64,000 nucleotides of DNA, taken from NCBI RefSeq assembly GCF_963678635.1, contig NC_087068.1, forward strand, positions 24,430,697-24,494,696, written 5' to 3'. Shown one piece after another: positions 34,681 through 46,929 of the stretch. Every line of letters begins with the position of its first letter. The stretch's first letter is position 1. The stretch comes from Symsagittifera roscoffensis (taxonomy: Eukaryota > Xenacoelomorpha > Acoela > Convolutidae). The notes beneath the pieces are model-generated. The model was not told where the DNA came from, did not search any database, and saw only the letters and a list, made by a program, of their open reading frames with translations. The translations under genes were made by a program, and so were the position numbers.

Positions 34681-34802
34681 GGACCCCTCGTGATGTCTAC
34701 CCTAATTTTCTCACATAAATCCTTATCTCATTCAAAGAACAAGTAGAATTTGCAATTTGTCAATTTGTGTAAGCAGATATTTGCAAGATCTGGAAGTGTG
34801 AA

Positions 34803-35130
34803 TTACAAATTCAGCATTTCAACTCTCTTATCATGGTAAAACTCTATCACTTTTTGCATAGCTTCAAGAGTAAGAACAACGTCTTTTTTGTTATACCATC
34901 GTAACAAGTCTTTAAAAGTAATCATGTTGTGTTGTTCCCAGATGTATTTCAAAAAATAGTAATTTACAAAACCTGTTGGTGGAACTGATTGAATACTTAA
35001 CTTTTTCAGCGCATTTTCTTGATCAAGTCCTCCATTAATGAGTTTTTGGTAATCGTTGAAAACTTTCTCGAGAGGGTTGTGATTTCTCAGTTTACTGAAG
35101 AAGGCTTTATATGGAGGCAATTCCGTACGG
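34803..35130 (-). pseudogene. polB: Reverse polB: Exo III region
   Basis: 105-codon open stretch beginning MPPYKAFFSKLRNH and containing MITFKDLLRWYNKKDVVLTL, whose Tyr-Asn-Lys-Lys-Asp fits the YxxxD Exo III motif. Upstream polB codons (DKLDRTEL) are joined near 35131 to gene X/subterminal sequence rather than to Exo II, so about 30-60 codons of polB are missing. Confidence 0.85.
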
Positions 35131-35548
35131 TCAAGCTTGTCATCAACTTTGAGTTATCCTCTCAAATCTAAATCAAAATTAAAGAACTTGAATATCTACT
35201 CATGAACCTGCATTTTTTTATTGAATACACACAAAAAAATCAACTAACTTGATGAAAAAAATTGTGGAAATGCTGCTTGTTCTATTTTTCTTTTGTGAAA
35301 TTTCTACGATGCAAAGATTTATATGTTATTTAACTTTTGAACTGTAAAATAAAAATTTACAGTAGTTTTAATTTTTTTTCTGAACAATTTGATTTCTTCT
35401 TTGAAGCTTCAGTTAGGTTTCAGCATAGTTTCAGACACTTTCAATATAACTCAAACGTTTTAGAACAGTTTAAAAAACATATCTTCAACCATTGAGAAAT
35501 CTATATTCTATTGGATTGGTGTGGAGGATCTAAAAACATGGTAAAATC
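35131..35548 (-). mobile_element. Remnant of inserted Polinton end inside reverse polB
   Basis: Between Exo III and Exo II the minus-strand polB holds the last ~30 bp of gene X (FINFELSSQI codons), the subterminal spacer and a terminal repeat. The joint to polB reads GTTGATGA followed by CAAGCTTGAC on the minus strand. This looks like an insertion that lost its interior and its far end together with part of polB. Confidence 0.5.
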
Positions 35549-35747
35549 GGGCGCCAAAATTTTTTCTGAAACTTACCATCTGAAACCTTACCATCTTTAT
35601 ACATATCAAACCTAATCCCTATCTTAATACATAGGGAAACCTATTCCCTATCTTAATACATAGGTTGCTGAGCGGATACTCTATAGCCTATGTTAAAACA
35701 TGGGGGTCAGCAACCACCTCCCCCCCTGATCAGCCCCAACATATACT
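35549..35747 (-). repeat. Polinton terminal-repeat copy, inverted in window
   Basis: Minus-strand copy of the ~195-bp repeat, from AGTATATGTTGGGGCTGATC at 35747 to GGCGCCC at 35549. It abuts the polB codons GATTTCATTTCAAT, the same polB position as all forward copies. Confidence 0.75.
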
Positions 35748-36350
35748 ATTGAAATGAAATCACTTGCTTTTTTTAGGGACTGTTGGTTCGATTTCTTTGT
35801 AACATATAAGGTACGGGATCAAATAAGACTTGATAAGATTCAGATCGCATCTGCCGCTATTGAAGCCAAACACCGGTAAGGTATTAACATAGCGGTCTAA
35901 ATGCTGTTTCAAGTCAATCAGCTGATTTTTTTGAATTCTTAAGAATTGCGTAGACGTATCATCCTCTTCATCATCTTCCGCACATTCATCTTCATAATAG
36001 AAGACTTCTAACCTTTCAGTTAAAGTTCTAGCATTAAGTTTATCTAAGACTTTTTTGACTCAATCATTGACAGTGTTGTCGATTTCTTGAAATTTGGTTC
36101 TCATTTGTATTTTTTTTTGTCAGCCAGAAGTTGCAATCTGAAAACAAAAGCAATTATTAGGAGTTCTGGATATTTTTCACACAAGAAAATTGGATCATCT
36201 TGCAGATTTGAAGATATTGATACGGAAATGGGGACTTATTTCCAATCCAACTAGTTGTTTTAACTGCTTCAAATTGATTTGGTTGCTTCAAGTTGATTCA
36301 AAGTCAAAAACTGCTACATGCTACATTACTAAATTTTTTGATCTTCAGTG
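35748..36350 (-). pseudogene. polB: Reverse polB: Exo I-Exo II region
   Basis: Single exonuclease region of the reverse polB: Exo II-type FGFNSGR near 35870 and the acidic linker near 35970. Exo I near 36310 is degraded. Several frameshifts occur (for example near 36120 and 36260). It is less well preserved than the forward exonuclease pieces. Confidence 0.65.
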
Positions 36351-37699
36351 TAGGGAATCTTGATTTCATCCAATTTCTCGAATCTTTTTTCCCGTAGTGT
36401 GTACGCGTTTTTCGGATGAATATGTCGTGCTCTATTTTTACATCTGATTAGGTGTTTGTTGAAATGATCTGATTTTTGGAAAAAAGTGTCACAGCTAGGA
36501 CATTGGAAACACTTGAAAAAAGAATCAATGTGATTCGTATGATTGATATGGTTGTTTAATCTCAGCAATTTCACGGTTTTTTCAAACCTTTCAATAATTC
36601 GCATCGCTAATTCTCCAACAATTTCTCCCTCTTGATTGTCAAAATCGTAAAGGAGTTTGCTAAGTTCAACTATTCCCTCTACAAGAGGTAACTCATCGAT
36701 TGACACTCCACGAAAATTCTTCGGATCGTATCCGGATTTTGATATAAACTCTGTAAAAAATGAGATGTGTGAGCATCAAGGTTACTATGGCCATGCAAAT
36801 ACATTGTTAACGCGCAAAAAAGGCAATGTTGATCTTTGTATGGTTCTTTATCTTTGTCCGATAAAAGTTAGTTTACTGAATGGTTTTTCAGTAAAGGTTC
36901 AGGCAAGACAGGGTCTGGACATCCCATTGGGATGTTTTTTAGTAGTGCAGCGAAAATATTAAAATTTTTGATCAATTTGAACCTCCACTTAGTATTCTGA
37001 CGTTCTTGAGTGCATTGCTCTACAATATCAAACTTTTCAACTTTTCCCTGGATTGTAATCAAATCCGTTTTCGTACACAGTAAATGCGATTTCTCGAACA
37101 AAGTATTGTTTTCGTGTGCGTAGTTATACCGATAATCTCCCGTTTGTTTCGACTTTACGGAGAACAAATTCAAGAGCAATATTGTTTTTTGCATTGGACT
37201 CCAGCTTGTTGAAGACTTCTTCAAGCTTATGGTTGATAATCTTGGTATCTAACTTTGACATATGAAAGTTAAATACCTTATGTCTCCCATTTTCCATCTC
37301 AGTATCCACAAGTAAGTGCTGACAAGCACTCAACTCCTCCTTGATTTTCTCTCCATCTTTCCCTTCCTCCTCCACAATCTTGTTCAAGTCTGCCACCGTA
37401 TCACTTGGCTTCCGTTGTTTCGCCCCATGTTCTTTTCTCCGGTCTTGATGGGGAGAGTAGTAACTCGGAAACTCTTTTTTGCAAGACGAGCAAACCCTTG
37501 GTTTCTTGGAAGTTGATGAAGCAAGTTTTTTGGCCACGTGATAGTTCATTTCTTGTTGATTGTAAGTGAAATACCTACATTCGGAACAATAAATAACTCC
37601 TCGCCCGCAATTGTTCCTATGTCTAGCCGCATTGGACATCCTGTACTTTTTGTCACAGTCCTAAGTTTTCACTTTTTCATTCCTGTTGAGTGAAGGCAT
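36329..37699 (-). pseudogene. polB: Reverse polB N-terminal unit 10 (continues to exonuclease)
   Basis: The only reverse unit that runs on into the exonuclease part. Open stretches: 37639-37124 (fingers CSECRYFTYNQQEMNYH and CSSCKKEFPSYY, then DTVADLNKIVEEEG), 37224-36868 and 36706-36329 (finger 4 CFQCPSCDTFF and NAYTLREKRFEKL). Frameshifts separate them. The start at 37699 gives MPSLNRNEKVKT and then a stop. Confidence 0.75.
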
Positions 37700-37799
37700 C
37701 AGACAAGAAATGGGAGATTTAGCTTGTAGCAAAATTAAATAAAAGTACATGGCACCTACAAAAATGGGAGATTTAAAAAATCAAACATTCTAATACTTT

Positions 37800-39264
37800 G
37801 CCTCGCTAATTCTCCAACATACTCTCCCTCTTGATTGTCAAAATCGTAAAGGAGTTTGCTAAGTTCAACTATTCTCTCTACAAGAGGTAACTCATCGATT
37901 GACACTCCACGAAAATTCTTCGGATCGTATCCGGATTTTGATATAAACTCTGTAAAAAATGAGTTGTGTGAGCATCAAGGTAACTATGGCTATGCAAAAA
38001 CATTGTTAACGCGCAAAAAAGGCAAAGTTGATCTTTGTATGGTTGTTTATCTTTGTCCGATAAAAGACAGTTTACTGAATGGTTTTTTAGTAAAGGCTCG
38101 GGTAATACAGAGTCCGAACGTACCATTGTGATGTTTTTTAGTAGTGCAGCCAAACTAGTGACATCTGTGATCAACTTGAACCTCCACTTTGTGTTCTGAA
38201 TATGTTGAGTACATTGCTCCGCGATATCAAACTTTTCACCTTTTCCCTGGATTGTAATCCAATCCGCATTAGTACACAGTAAATGCGATTCCTCGAACAA
38301 ATTATTGTTTTCGTGTGCGTAGTTATACCGATAGTCTCCCGTTTCGACTTTACGGAGATTAAATTCAAGAGCAAGAATGATTTTTGCATTGGAATCCAGC
38401 TTGTTGAAGACTTCTTCAAGCTTCTGGTTGATAATCTTGGTATCTAATCTTTTTCAGTAAAGGTTCAGGCAAGACAGAGTCTGGACATCCCATTGGGATG
38501 TTTTTTTGTAGTGCAACGAAAATACTAAAATTTTTGATCAATTTGAAGCTCCACTTAGTATTTTGACGTTCTTGAGTGCATTGCTCCACAATATCAAACT
38601 TTTCAACTTTTCCCTGGATTGTAACCAAATCCGTTTTCGTATACAGTAAATGCGATTTCTCGAACAAAGTATTGTTTTCGTGTGCGTAGTTATACCGATA
38701 ATCTCCCGTTTGTTTCGACTTTACGGAGAAAAAATTCATGAGCAATATTGTTTTTTGCATTGGAATCCAGTTTGTTGAAGACTTCTTCAAGCTTCTGGTT
38801 GATAATCTTGGTATCTGACCTTGACATTTGAAAGTTAAATTTCTTATGTCTCCCAGTTTCCAATTCAGTATCCACAAGGAAGTGCTGACAAGCACTCAAC
38901 TCGTCCTTGAGTTTCTCTCCAACTTCCCTTCCTCCTCACACTCTTGTTCAAGTCTGCCACCGTATCACTTGGCTTCCGTTGTTTCGCCTCATGTTCTTTT
39001 CTCCGGTCTTGTTGGAGAGAGTAGTAACTCGGAAACTCTTTTTTTTGCTAGACGAAAAAACCGTTGATTGCTTGGAAGTTGATGGAGCAAGTTTTTTCGC
39101 TACGTGATAGTTCATTTCCTGTTAATTTAAGTGAAATACCTACGTTCGGAACAAGAAATAACTCCTCGCACGCTATTTCTCCTATGTCGAGCCGCATCGG
39201 ACATCCTATACTCTTTGTAACAGTCCTCACATTTGACTTTCTCATTCCTGTTGAGTGAAGGCAT
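37800..39264 (-). pseudogene. polB: Reverse polB N-terminal unit 9, with internal duplication
   Basis: Unit starting at 39264 (MPSLNRNEKVKCEDC). Finger 2 has a stop. Within the unit the segment encoding KLEEVFNKLDSNAK to PEPLLK is present twice, joined near 38446, so it contains its own partial duplication. Open stretches 38895-38416 and 38300-37878. Confidence 0.65.
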
Positions 39265-39329
39265 CTAAAAAAATGGGAGATTTAGCTTGTAGCAAAATTA
39301 AATAAAAAAGAATGGCACTTACAAAAAAA

Positions 39330-40452
39330 GGGAGATTTAAAAAATCAAACTTTCTAATACCTCGCCTCACTAGTTCTCCAACATAATCTCCCTCTTGATT
39401 GTCAAAATCATAAATGAAATTGTTACGTTCAACTATTCCCTCTACAAGAGGTAAATCATTGATTGACACTCCATGAAAATTCTTCGGATCGTATCCAGGC
39501 TTTGATATAAACTCTGTAAATAATGATATGTGTGAGCATCAAGGTTACTATGGCCATGCAATTACATTGTTAACGCGCAAAAAAGGCAAAGATGATCTTT
39601 GTATGGTTGTTTATCTTTGTCCAATAAAAGACAGTTTACTGAATGGCTTTTCAGTAAAGGTTCAGGCAAGACAGAGTCTGGACATCCCATTGGTATGTTT
39701 TTTAGTAGTGCAGCAAAAATAGTAAAATTTCTGATCAATTTGAACCTCCACTTAGTATTGTGACGTTCTAGAGTGCATTGCTCCACAATATCAAACTTTT
39801 CAACTTTTCCCTGGATTGTAATCAAATCCGCTTTCGTACACAGTAAATGCGGTTTCTCGAATAAATTAGTGTTTTCGTGTGCGTAGGTATACCGATTATC
39901 TCCCGTTTCGACTTTACGGAGACCAAATTCAAGAGCAAAATTGATTTTTGCATTGGAATCCAGCTTGCTGAAGACTTCTTCAAGCTTCTGGTTGATAATC
40001 TTGGTATCTGACCTTGACATTTGAAAGTTAAATTTTGTCTCCCAATTTCTAATTCAGTATCCACAAGGAAGTGCTGACAAGCACTCAAGTCCTCCTTGAG
40101 TTTCTCTCCATCTTCCCCTTCCTCCTCCACAATCTTGTTCAAGTCTGCCACCGTATCACTTGGCTTCCGTTGTTTCGCCCCTTGTTCTTTTCTCCGGTCT
40201 TGTTGGGGAGAGTAGTAACTCGTAAACTCTTTTTTGCAAGACGAGCAAACCCTTGATTGCTTGGAAGTTGATGGAGCATGTTTTTTGGCCATGTGATTGT
40301 TCATTTCTTGTTGATGGTAAGTAAAATACCTACATTCTGAACGAGAAATAGCTCCTCGCACGCAATTTTTCCTATGTCGAACCTCATCGGACATCCTGTA
40401 CACTTTGTCACACCTAACATTTCACTTTCTCATTCCTGTTGAGTGAAGGCAT
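39330..40452 (-). pseudogene. polB: Reverse polB N-terminal unit 8
   Basis: Open for 193 codons from 40403 (fingers CSECRYFTYHQQEMNNH and CSSCKKEFTSYYSPQQDRRKE) and for 152 codons from 40020 (MSRSDTKIINQKLEEVF ... PYKDHLCLFCALTM), with a frameshift between. Finger cysteines and histidines are intact, in contrast to the forward array. Confidence 0.75.
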
Positions 40453-42536
40453 CTGAAAAAATGAGAGATTTAGCTTGTAGCAAAATTAAATAAAAGTACA
40501 TGGCACCTACAAAATTGGGAGATTTAAAAAATCAAACTTTCTAATACTTCGCCTCGCTAATTCTCCAACATACTCTCCCTCTTGATTGTCAAAATCGTAA
40601 AGGAGTTTGCTAAGTTCAACTATTCCTTCTACAGGAGGTAACTCATCGATTGATCGGATTGTATCCGGATTTTGATATCAACTCTTTAAAAAATGAGATG
40701 TGTGAGCATCAAGGTTACTATGGCCATGCAAATAGATTGTTAACGCGCAAGAAAGGCACAGTTGATCTTTGCATGGTTGTTTATATTTGTCCGATAAAAC
40801 AAAGTTTACTGAATGGTTTTTTAGTAAGGGCTCGGGTAATACAGAGTCCGAACATCCCATTGGGATGTTTTTTAGTAGTGCAGCCAAACTAGTGACATCT
40901 GTGATCAACTTGAACCTCCACTTTGTTTTCTGAATTTGTTGAGTACATTGCTCCACGATATCAAACTTTTCACCTTTTCCCTGGATTGTAATCAAATCCG
41001 CTTTAGTACACAATAAATGCGATTTCTCGGACAAAGTATTGTTTTCATGTGCGTAGTTATACCGATAATCTCCTGTTTGTTTCGACTTTACGGAGGACAA
41101 ATTCAAGAGCAACGTTGTTTTTTGTATTGGAATCCAGCTTGTTGAAGACTTCTTCAAGCTTCTGGTTGATAATCTTGGTGTCTAACTTTGGCATATGAAA
41201 GTTAAATACCTTATGTCTCCCATTTTCCATCTCAGTATCCACAAGGAAGTGCTGAAAAGCACTCAACTCCTCCTTGAGTTTCTCTCCATCTTCCCCTTCC
41301 TTCTCCACAATCTTGTTCAAGTCTGCCACCGTATCACTTGGCTTCCGTTGTTTCGCCCCTTGTTCTTTTCTCCGGTCTTGTTGGGGAGAGTAGTAACTCG
41401 TAAACTCTTTTTTGCAAGACGAGCAAACCCTTGATTGCTTGGAAGTTGATGGAGCATGTTTTTTGGCCATGTGATTGTTCATTTCTTGTTGATGGTAAGT
41501 AAAATACCTACATTCTGAACGAGAAATAGCTCCTCGCACGCAATTTTTCCTATGTCGAACCGCATCGGACATCCTGTACACTTTGTCACACCTAACATTT
41601 CACTTTCTCATTCCTGTTGAGTGAAGGCATCTGAAAAAATGAGAGATTTAGCTTGTAGCAAAATTAAATAAAAGTACATGGCACCTACAAAATTGGGAGA
41701 TTTAAAAAATCAAACTTTCTAATACTTCGCCTCGCTAATTCTCCAACATACTCTCCCTCTTGATTGTCAAAATCGTAAAGGAGTTTGCTAAGTTCAACTA
41801 TTCCTTCTACAGGAGGTAACTCATCGATTGATCGGATTGTATCCGGATTTTGATATAAACTCTTTAAAAAATGAGATGTGTGAGCATCAAGGTTACTATG
41901 GCCATGCAAATAGATTGTTAACGCGCAAGAAAGGCACAGTTGATCTTTGCATGGTTGTTTATATTTGTCCGATAAAACAAAGTTTACTGAATGGTTTTTT
42001 AGTAAGGGCTCGGGTAATACAGAGTCCGAACATCCCATTGGGATGTTTTTTAGTAGTGCAGCCAAACTAGTGACATCTGTGATCAACTTGAACCTCCACT
42101 TTGTTTTCTGAATTTGTTGAGTACATTGCTCCACGATATCAAACTTTTCACCTTTTCCCTGGATTGTAATCAAATCCGCTTTAGTACACAATAAATGCGA
42201 TTTCTCGGACAAAGTATTGTTTTCATGTGCGTAGTTATACCGATAATCTCCTGTTTGTTTCGACTTTACGGAGGACAAATTCAAGAGCAACGTTGTTTTT
42301 TGTATTGGAATCCAGCTTGTTGAAGACTTCTTCAAGCTTCTGGTTGATAATCTTGGTGTCTAACTTTGGCATATGAAAGTTAAATACCTTATGTCTCCCA
42401 TTTTCCATCTCAGTATCCACAAGGAAGTGCTGAAAAGCACTCAACTCCTCCTTGAGTTTCTCTCCATCTTCCCCTTCCTTCTCCACAATCTTGTTCAAGT
42501 CTGCCACCGTATCACTTGGCTTCCGTTGTTTCGCCC
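40190..42536 (-). repeat. Near-identical 1178-bp tandem duplication
   Basis: The segments 40190-41358 and 41368-42536 match at an offset of 1178 bp with only isolated differences seen (40384 T/41562 G; TATCAACTC/TATAAACTC near 40677/41855). It contains units 6 and 7 of the reverse array. Very recent duplication, or possibly an assembly artefact. Confidence 0.85.
40531..41630 (-). pseudogene. polB: Reverse polB N-terminal unit 7
   Basis: 174-codon open stretch from 41581 with intact fingers 2 and 3 and the DTVADLN linker, then an overlapping 159-codon stretch from 41157. A deletion near 40650 removes part of the NFRGVSID segment. Almost identical to unit 6. Confidence 0.75.
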
Positions 42537-42808
42537 CATGTTTTTTTCTCCGGTTTGGTTGGAGAGAGTAGTAACGGGAAACTCTTTTTTGCAAGACGAG
42601 CAAACCGTTGATTGCTTGGAAGTTGATGGAGCATGTTTTTTGGCCACGTGATAATTCATTTCTTGTTGATTGTAAGTGAAACGCCTACATTCGGAACGAG
42701 AAATAACTCTCGCACGCAATTTTTCCTGTGTCGAGCCGCATCGGACATCCTGTACTCTTTGTCACAGTCCTAACATTTCACTTTCTCATTCCTGTTGAGA
42801 GAAGGCAT
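41685..42808 (-). pseudogene. polB: Reverse polB N-terminal unit 6
   Basis: 216-codon open stretch from 42335 to 41685 reading through the unit end into spacer codons (RKFDFLNLPIL). Upstream open stretch 42603-42235. The finger region has a frameshift near 42576. Confidence 0.75.
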
Positions 42809-42879
42809 TTGAAAAAAATGGGAGATTTAGCTTGTAGCAAAATTAAATAAAAGTACATGGCACCTACAAAAATGGGAGA

Positions 42880-43614
42880 TTTAAAAAGTCAAATTTTCTA
42901 ATACTTCGCCTGGCTAATTCTCCAACATACTCTCCCTCTTGATTGTCAAAATTGTAAAGGAGTCTGCTAAGTTCAACTATTCCCTCTACAAAAGCTAAAT
43001 CATTGATTGACACTCCACGAAAAATCTTCGGATCGTATCCAGACTTTGATATAAACTCTGTAAAAAATGAGATGTGTGAGCATCAAGGTTACTATGGCCA
43101 TGCAAAGATGATCTTTCTATGGTTGTTTTTCTTTGTCCAATAAAAGACAGTTTACTGAATGGCTTTTCACTAAAGGTTCAGGCAAGACAGAGTCTGGACA
43201 TCCCATTGGGATGTTTTTAGTAGTGCAGCAAAAATAGTAAAATTTCTGATCAATTTGAACCTCTACTTAGTATTCTGACGTTCTCGAGTGCATTGCTCCA
43301 CAATATCAAATTTTTCAACTTTTCCCTGGATTGTAATCAAATCCGCTTTCGTACACAGTAAATGCGATTTCTCGAACTAATTATTGTTTTCGTGTGCGTA
43401 GTTGATGGACCGTTGGATGCTTTGAAGTTGATGGAGCATGTTTTTTGGCCACGTAATAGTTCATTTCTTGTTGATTGTAAGTGAAATATTTACATTCGGA
43501 ACAGGAAATAACTCCTCGCACGCAATTTTTCCTATGTCGAGCCGCATCGGACATCCTGTACTCTTTGTCACAGTCCTAACATTTCACTTTCTCATTCCTG
43601 TTGAGTGAAGGCAT
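42880..43614 (-). pseudogene. polB: Reverse polB N-terminal unit 5, internally deleted
   Basis: Finger region near 43614-43440, then a deletion to the HENN/LCTKADLIT region and the unit end. The middle (DTVADLN linker to KVETG) is missing, and a further deletion near 43105 removes the TLLTRKK counterpart. No long open frame. Confidence 0.6.
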
Positions 43615-46250
43615 CTGAAAAAATGGGAGATTTAGCTTGTAGCAAAATAAATAAAAGTAAAGGGCATTTACAAAATTGGAGACTTAAAAAACCAAACTTT
43701 CTAATACTTCGCTTTGCTAATTTTCCATCATACTCTCCCTCTTGATTGTCAAAATCGTAAATGAATTTGTTACGTTCAACTATTCCCTCTACAAGAGGTA
43801 AATCATTGATTGACACTCTACGAAAAGTCTTCGGATCGTATCCAGACTTTGATATTAACTCTGTAAATAAAGAGATGTGTGAGCATCAAGGTTACTATGG
43901 CCATGCAAATACATTGTTAACGCGCAAAAAAGGCAAAGATGATCTTTGTATGTTTGTTTATCTTTGTCAAATAAAAGACAGTTTACTGAATGGTGTTTCA
44001 GTAAAAGTTCAGGCAATCCGCTTTCGTACACAGTAAATGCGATTTCTCGAACTAATTATTGTTTTCGTGTGCGTAGTTGATGGACCGTTGATTGCTTTGA
44101 AGTTGATAGAGCATGTTTTTTGGCCACGTAATAGTTCATTTCTTGTTGATTGTAAGTGAAATATTTACATTCGGAACAGGAAATAACTCCTCGCACGCAA
44201 TTTTTCCTATGTCGAGCCGCATCGGACATCCTGTACTCTTTGTCACAGTCCTAACATTTCACTTTCTCATTCCTGTTGAGTGAAGGCATCTGAAAAAATG
44301 GGAGATTTAGCTTGTAGCAAAATAAATAAAAGTAAAGGGCATTTACAAAATTGGAGACTTAAAAAACCAAATTTTCTAATACTTCGCTTTGCTAATTCTC
44401 CATCATACTCTCCCTCTTGATTGTCAAAATCGTAAATGAATTTGTTACGTTCAACTATTCCCTCTACAAGAGGTAAATCATTGATTGACACTCCACGAAA
44501 AGTCTTCGGATCATATCCAGACTTTGATATTAACTCTGTAAATAAAGAGATGTGTGAGCATCAAGGTTACTATGGCCATGCAAATACATTGTTAACGCGC
44601 AAAAAAGGCAAAGATGATCTTTGTATGTTTGTTTATCTTTGTCCAATAAAAGACAATTTACTGAATGGTGTTTCAGTAAAAGTTCAGGCAAGACAGAGTC
44701 TGGACATCCCATTGGGATGTTTTTTAGTGGTGCAGCAAAAATAGTAAAATTTCTGATCAATTTGAACCTCTACTTAGTATTCTGACGTTCTCGAGTGCAT
44801 TGCTCCACAATATCAAATTTTTCAACTTTTCCCTGGATTGTAATCAAATCCGCTTTCGTACACAGTAAATGCGATTTCTCGAACTAATTATTGTTTTCGT
44901 GTGCGTAGTTGATGGACCGTTGATTGCTTTGAAGTTGATGGAGCATGTTTTTTGGCCACGTAATAGTTCATTTCTTGTTGATTGTAAGTGAAATATTTAC
45001 ATTCGGAACAGGAAATAACTCCTCGCACGCAATTTTTCCTATGTCGAGCCGCATCGGACATCCTGTACTCTTTGTCACAGTCCTAACATTTCACTTTCTC
45101 ATTCCTGTTGAGTGAAGGCATCTGAAAAAATGGGAGATTTAGCTTGTAGCAAAATAAATAAAAGTAAAGGGCATTTACAAAATTGGAGACTTAAAAAACC
45201 AAGTTTTCTAATACTTCGCTTTGCTAATTCTCCATCATACTCTCCCTCTTGATTGTCAAAATCGTAAATGAATTTGTTACGTTCAACTATTCCCTCTACA
45301 AGAGGTAAATCATTGATTGACACTCCACGAAAAGTCTTCGGATCGTATCCAGACTTTGATATTAACTCTGTAAATAAAGAGATGTGTGAGCATCAAGGTT
45401 ACTATGGCCATGCAAATACATTGTTAACGCGCAAAAAAGGCAAAGATGATCTTTGTATGTTTGTTTATCTTTGTCCAATAAAAGACAGTTTACTGAATGG
45501 TGTTTCAGTAAAAGTTCAGGCAATCCGCTTTCGTACACAGTAAATTCGATTTCTCCAACTAATTATTGTTTTCGTGTGCGTAGTTGATGGACCGTTGATT
45601 GCTTTGAAGTTGATGGAGCATGTTTTTTGGCCACGTAATAGTTCATTTCTTGTTGATTGTAAGTGAAATATTTACATTCGGAACAGGAAATAACTCCTCG
45701 CACGCAATTTTTCCTATGTCGAGCCGCATCGGACATCCTGTACTCTTTGTCACAGTCCTAACATTTCACTTTCTCATTCCTGTTGAGTGAAGGCATCTGA
45801 AAAAATGGGAGATTTAGCTTGTAGCAAAATAAATAAAAGTAAAGGGCATTTACAAAATTGGAGACTTAAAAAACCAAGTTTTCTAATACTTCGCTTTGCT
45901 AATTCTCCATCATACTCTCCCTCTTGATTGTCAAAATCGTAAATGAATTTGTTACGTTCAACTATTCCCTCTACAAGAGGTAAATCATTGATTGACACTC
46001 CACGAAAAGTCTTCGGATCGTATCCAGACTTTGATATTAACTCTGTAAATAAAGAGATGTGTGAGCATCAAGGTTACTATGGCCATGCAAATACATTGTT
46101 AACGCGCAAAAAAGGCAAAGATGATCTTTGTATGTTTGTTTATCTTTGTCCAATAAAAGACAGTTTACTGAATGGTGTTTCAGTAAAAGTTCAGGCAAGA
46201 CAGAGTCTGGACATCCCATTGGGATGTTTTTTAGTGGTGCAGCAAAAATA
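43592..46250 (-). repeat. 1507-bp higher-order repeat (675 + 832 bp)
   Basis: Equivalent unit starts at 43614, 44289, 45121 and 45796 are spaced 675, 832 and 675 bp. Odd units carry a 157-bp deletion (GTTCAGGCA joined to ATCCGCTTTCG at 44017 and 45524); even units do not. The pair is repeated, so the amplified unit is a dimer of 1507 bp. Confidence 0.85.
43670..45796 (-). pseudogene. polB: Reverse polB N-terminal units 2-4, internally deleted
   Basis: Three short units with starts at 44289, 45121 and 45796. Each keeps the finger region and the final VSINDLPLVEGIVERNKFIYDFDNQEGEY segment but lacks most of the middle. The open stretches around each start codon read through MSINDLPLVEGIVERNKFIY into the spacer. 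No complete polB N-terminus. Confidence 0.65.
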
Positions 46251-46921
46251 GTAAAATTTCAGATCAATTTGAACCTCCACTTAGTATTCTGACGTTCTTG
46301 AGTGCATTGCTCCACAATATCAAACTTATCAACTTTTCACTGAATTGTAATCAAATCCGCTATCGTACACAGTAAATGCGATTTCTCGAACAAATTATTG
46401 TCTCCGTGTGCGTAGTTATACCGATAATCTCCCGTTTCGACTTTACGGAGAACAAATTCAAGAGCAAAATTGATGTTTTTCATTAGAATGCAGCTTGTTG
46501 AAGACTTCTTCAAGCTTCTGGTTGATAGTCTTGTTATCTGACTTTGACATTTGAAAATTAAGTACCTTAAGTTCCTTATTTTCCATCTCAGTATCCACAT
46601 GGAAGTGCTGACAAGCACTCAACTCCTCCTTGAGTTTCTCTCCATCTTCCCTTCCTCCTCCACAATCTTGTTCAAGTCTGCCAGACTCGGAAACTCTTTT
46701 TTGCAAGACGAGCAAACCGTTGATTGCTTGGAAGTTGATGGAGCATATTTTTTTGCCTTGTGATAGTTCATTTCTTGTTGATTGTAAGTGAAATAACTAC
46801 ATACGGAACGAGAAGTAACTCCTCACACGCAATATTTCCTATGTCGAGCCGCATCGGACCTCCTGTACTCTTTGTCACAGTCCTCACATTTCACTTTCTC
46901 ATTCCTGTTGAGTAAAGGCAT
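45850..46921 (-). pseudogene. polB: Reverse polB N-terminal unit 1 (promoter-proximal)
   Basis: Unit next to the divergent promoter: start at 46921 (MPLLNRNEKVKCEDC). Fingers near 46900-46700, then a deletion in the third finger (near 46683) and open pieces 46715-46458 and 46618-46337. It continues to PLLK and YKDHL segments before the unit end. If the minus-strand gene were transcribed, this would be its first coding part. Confidence 0.7.
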
Positions 46922-46929
46922 CCAAAAAA

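Larger units (their letters stand above)
35748..46921 (-). repeat. Ten-fold tandem array of reverse polB N-terminal units
   Basis: Start codons (minus strand) at 46921, 45796, 45121, 44289, 43614, 42808, 41630, 40452, 39264 and 37699 give ten tandem copies of variable length (675, 806, 832, 1125, 1178, 1188 and 1565 bp). Neighbouring units are joined through a ~100-bp spacer (TAGCTTGTAGCAAAATTAAATAAAAGTA) containing an acceptor-like TTTTTTCAG before ATG. This array differs in sequence and in its stops from the forward array, so the two expanded independently. Confidence 0.9.

Noticed and set aside
37316-42651. Plus-strand hydrophobic frames in the reverse array (for example 41195-41434)
   Set aside because: Antisense to the well-supported polB linker/finger codons on the minus strand.
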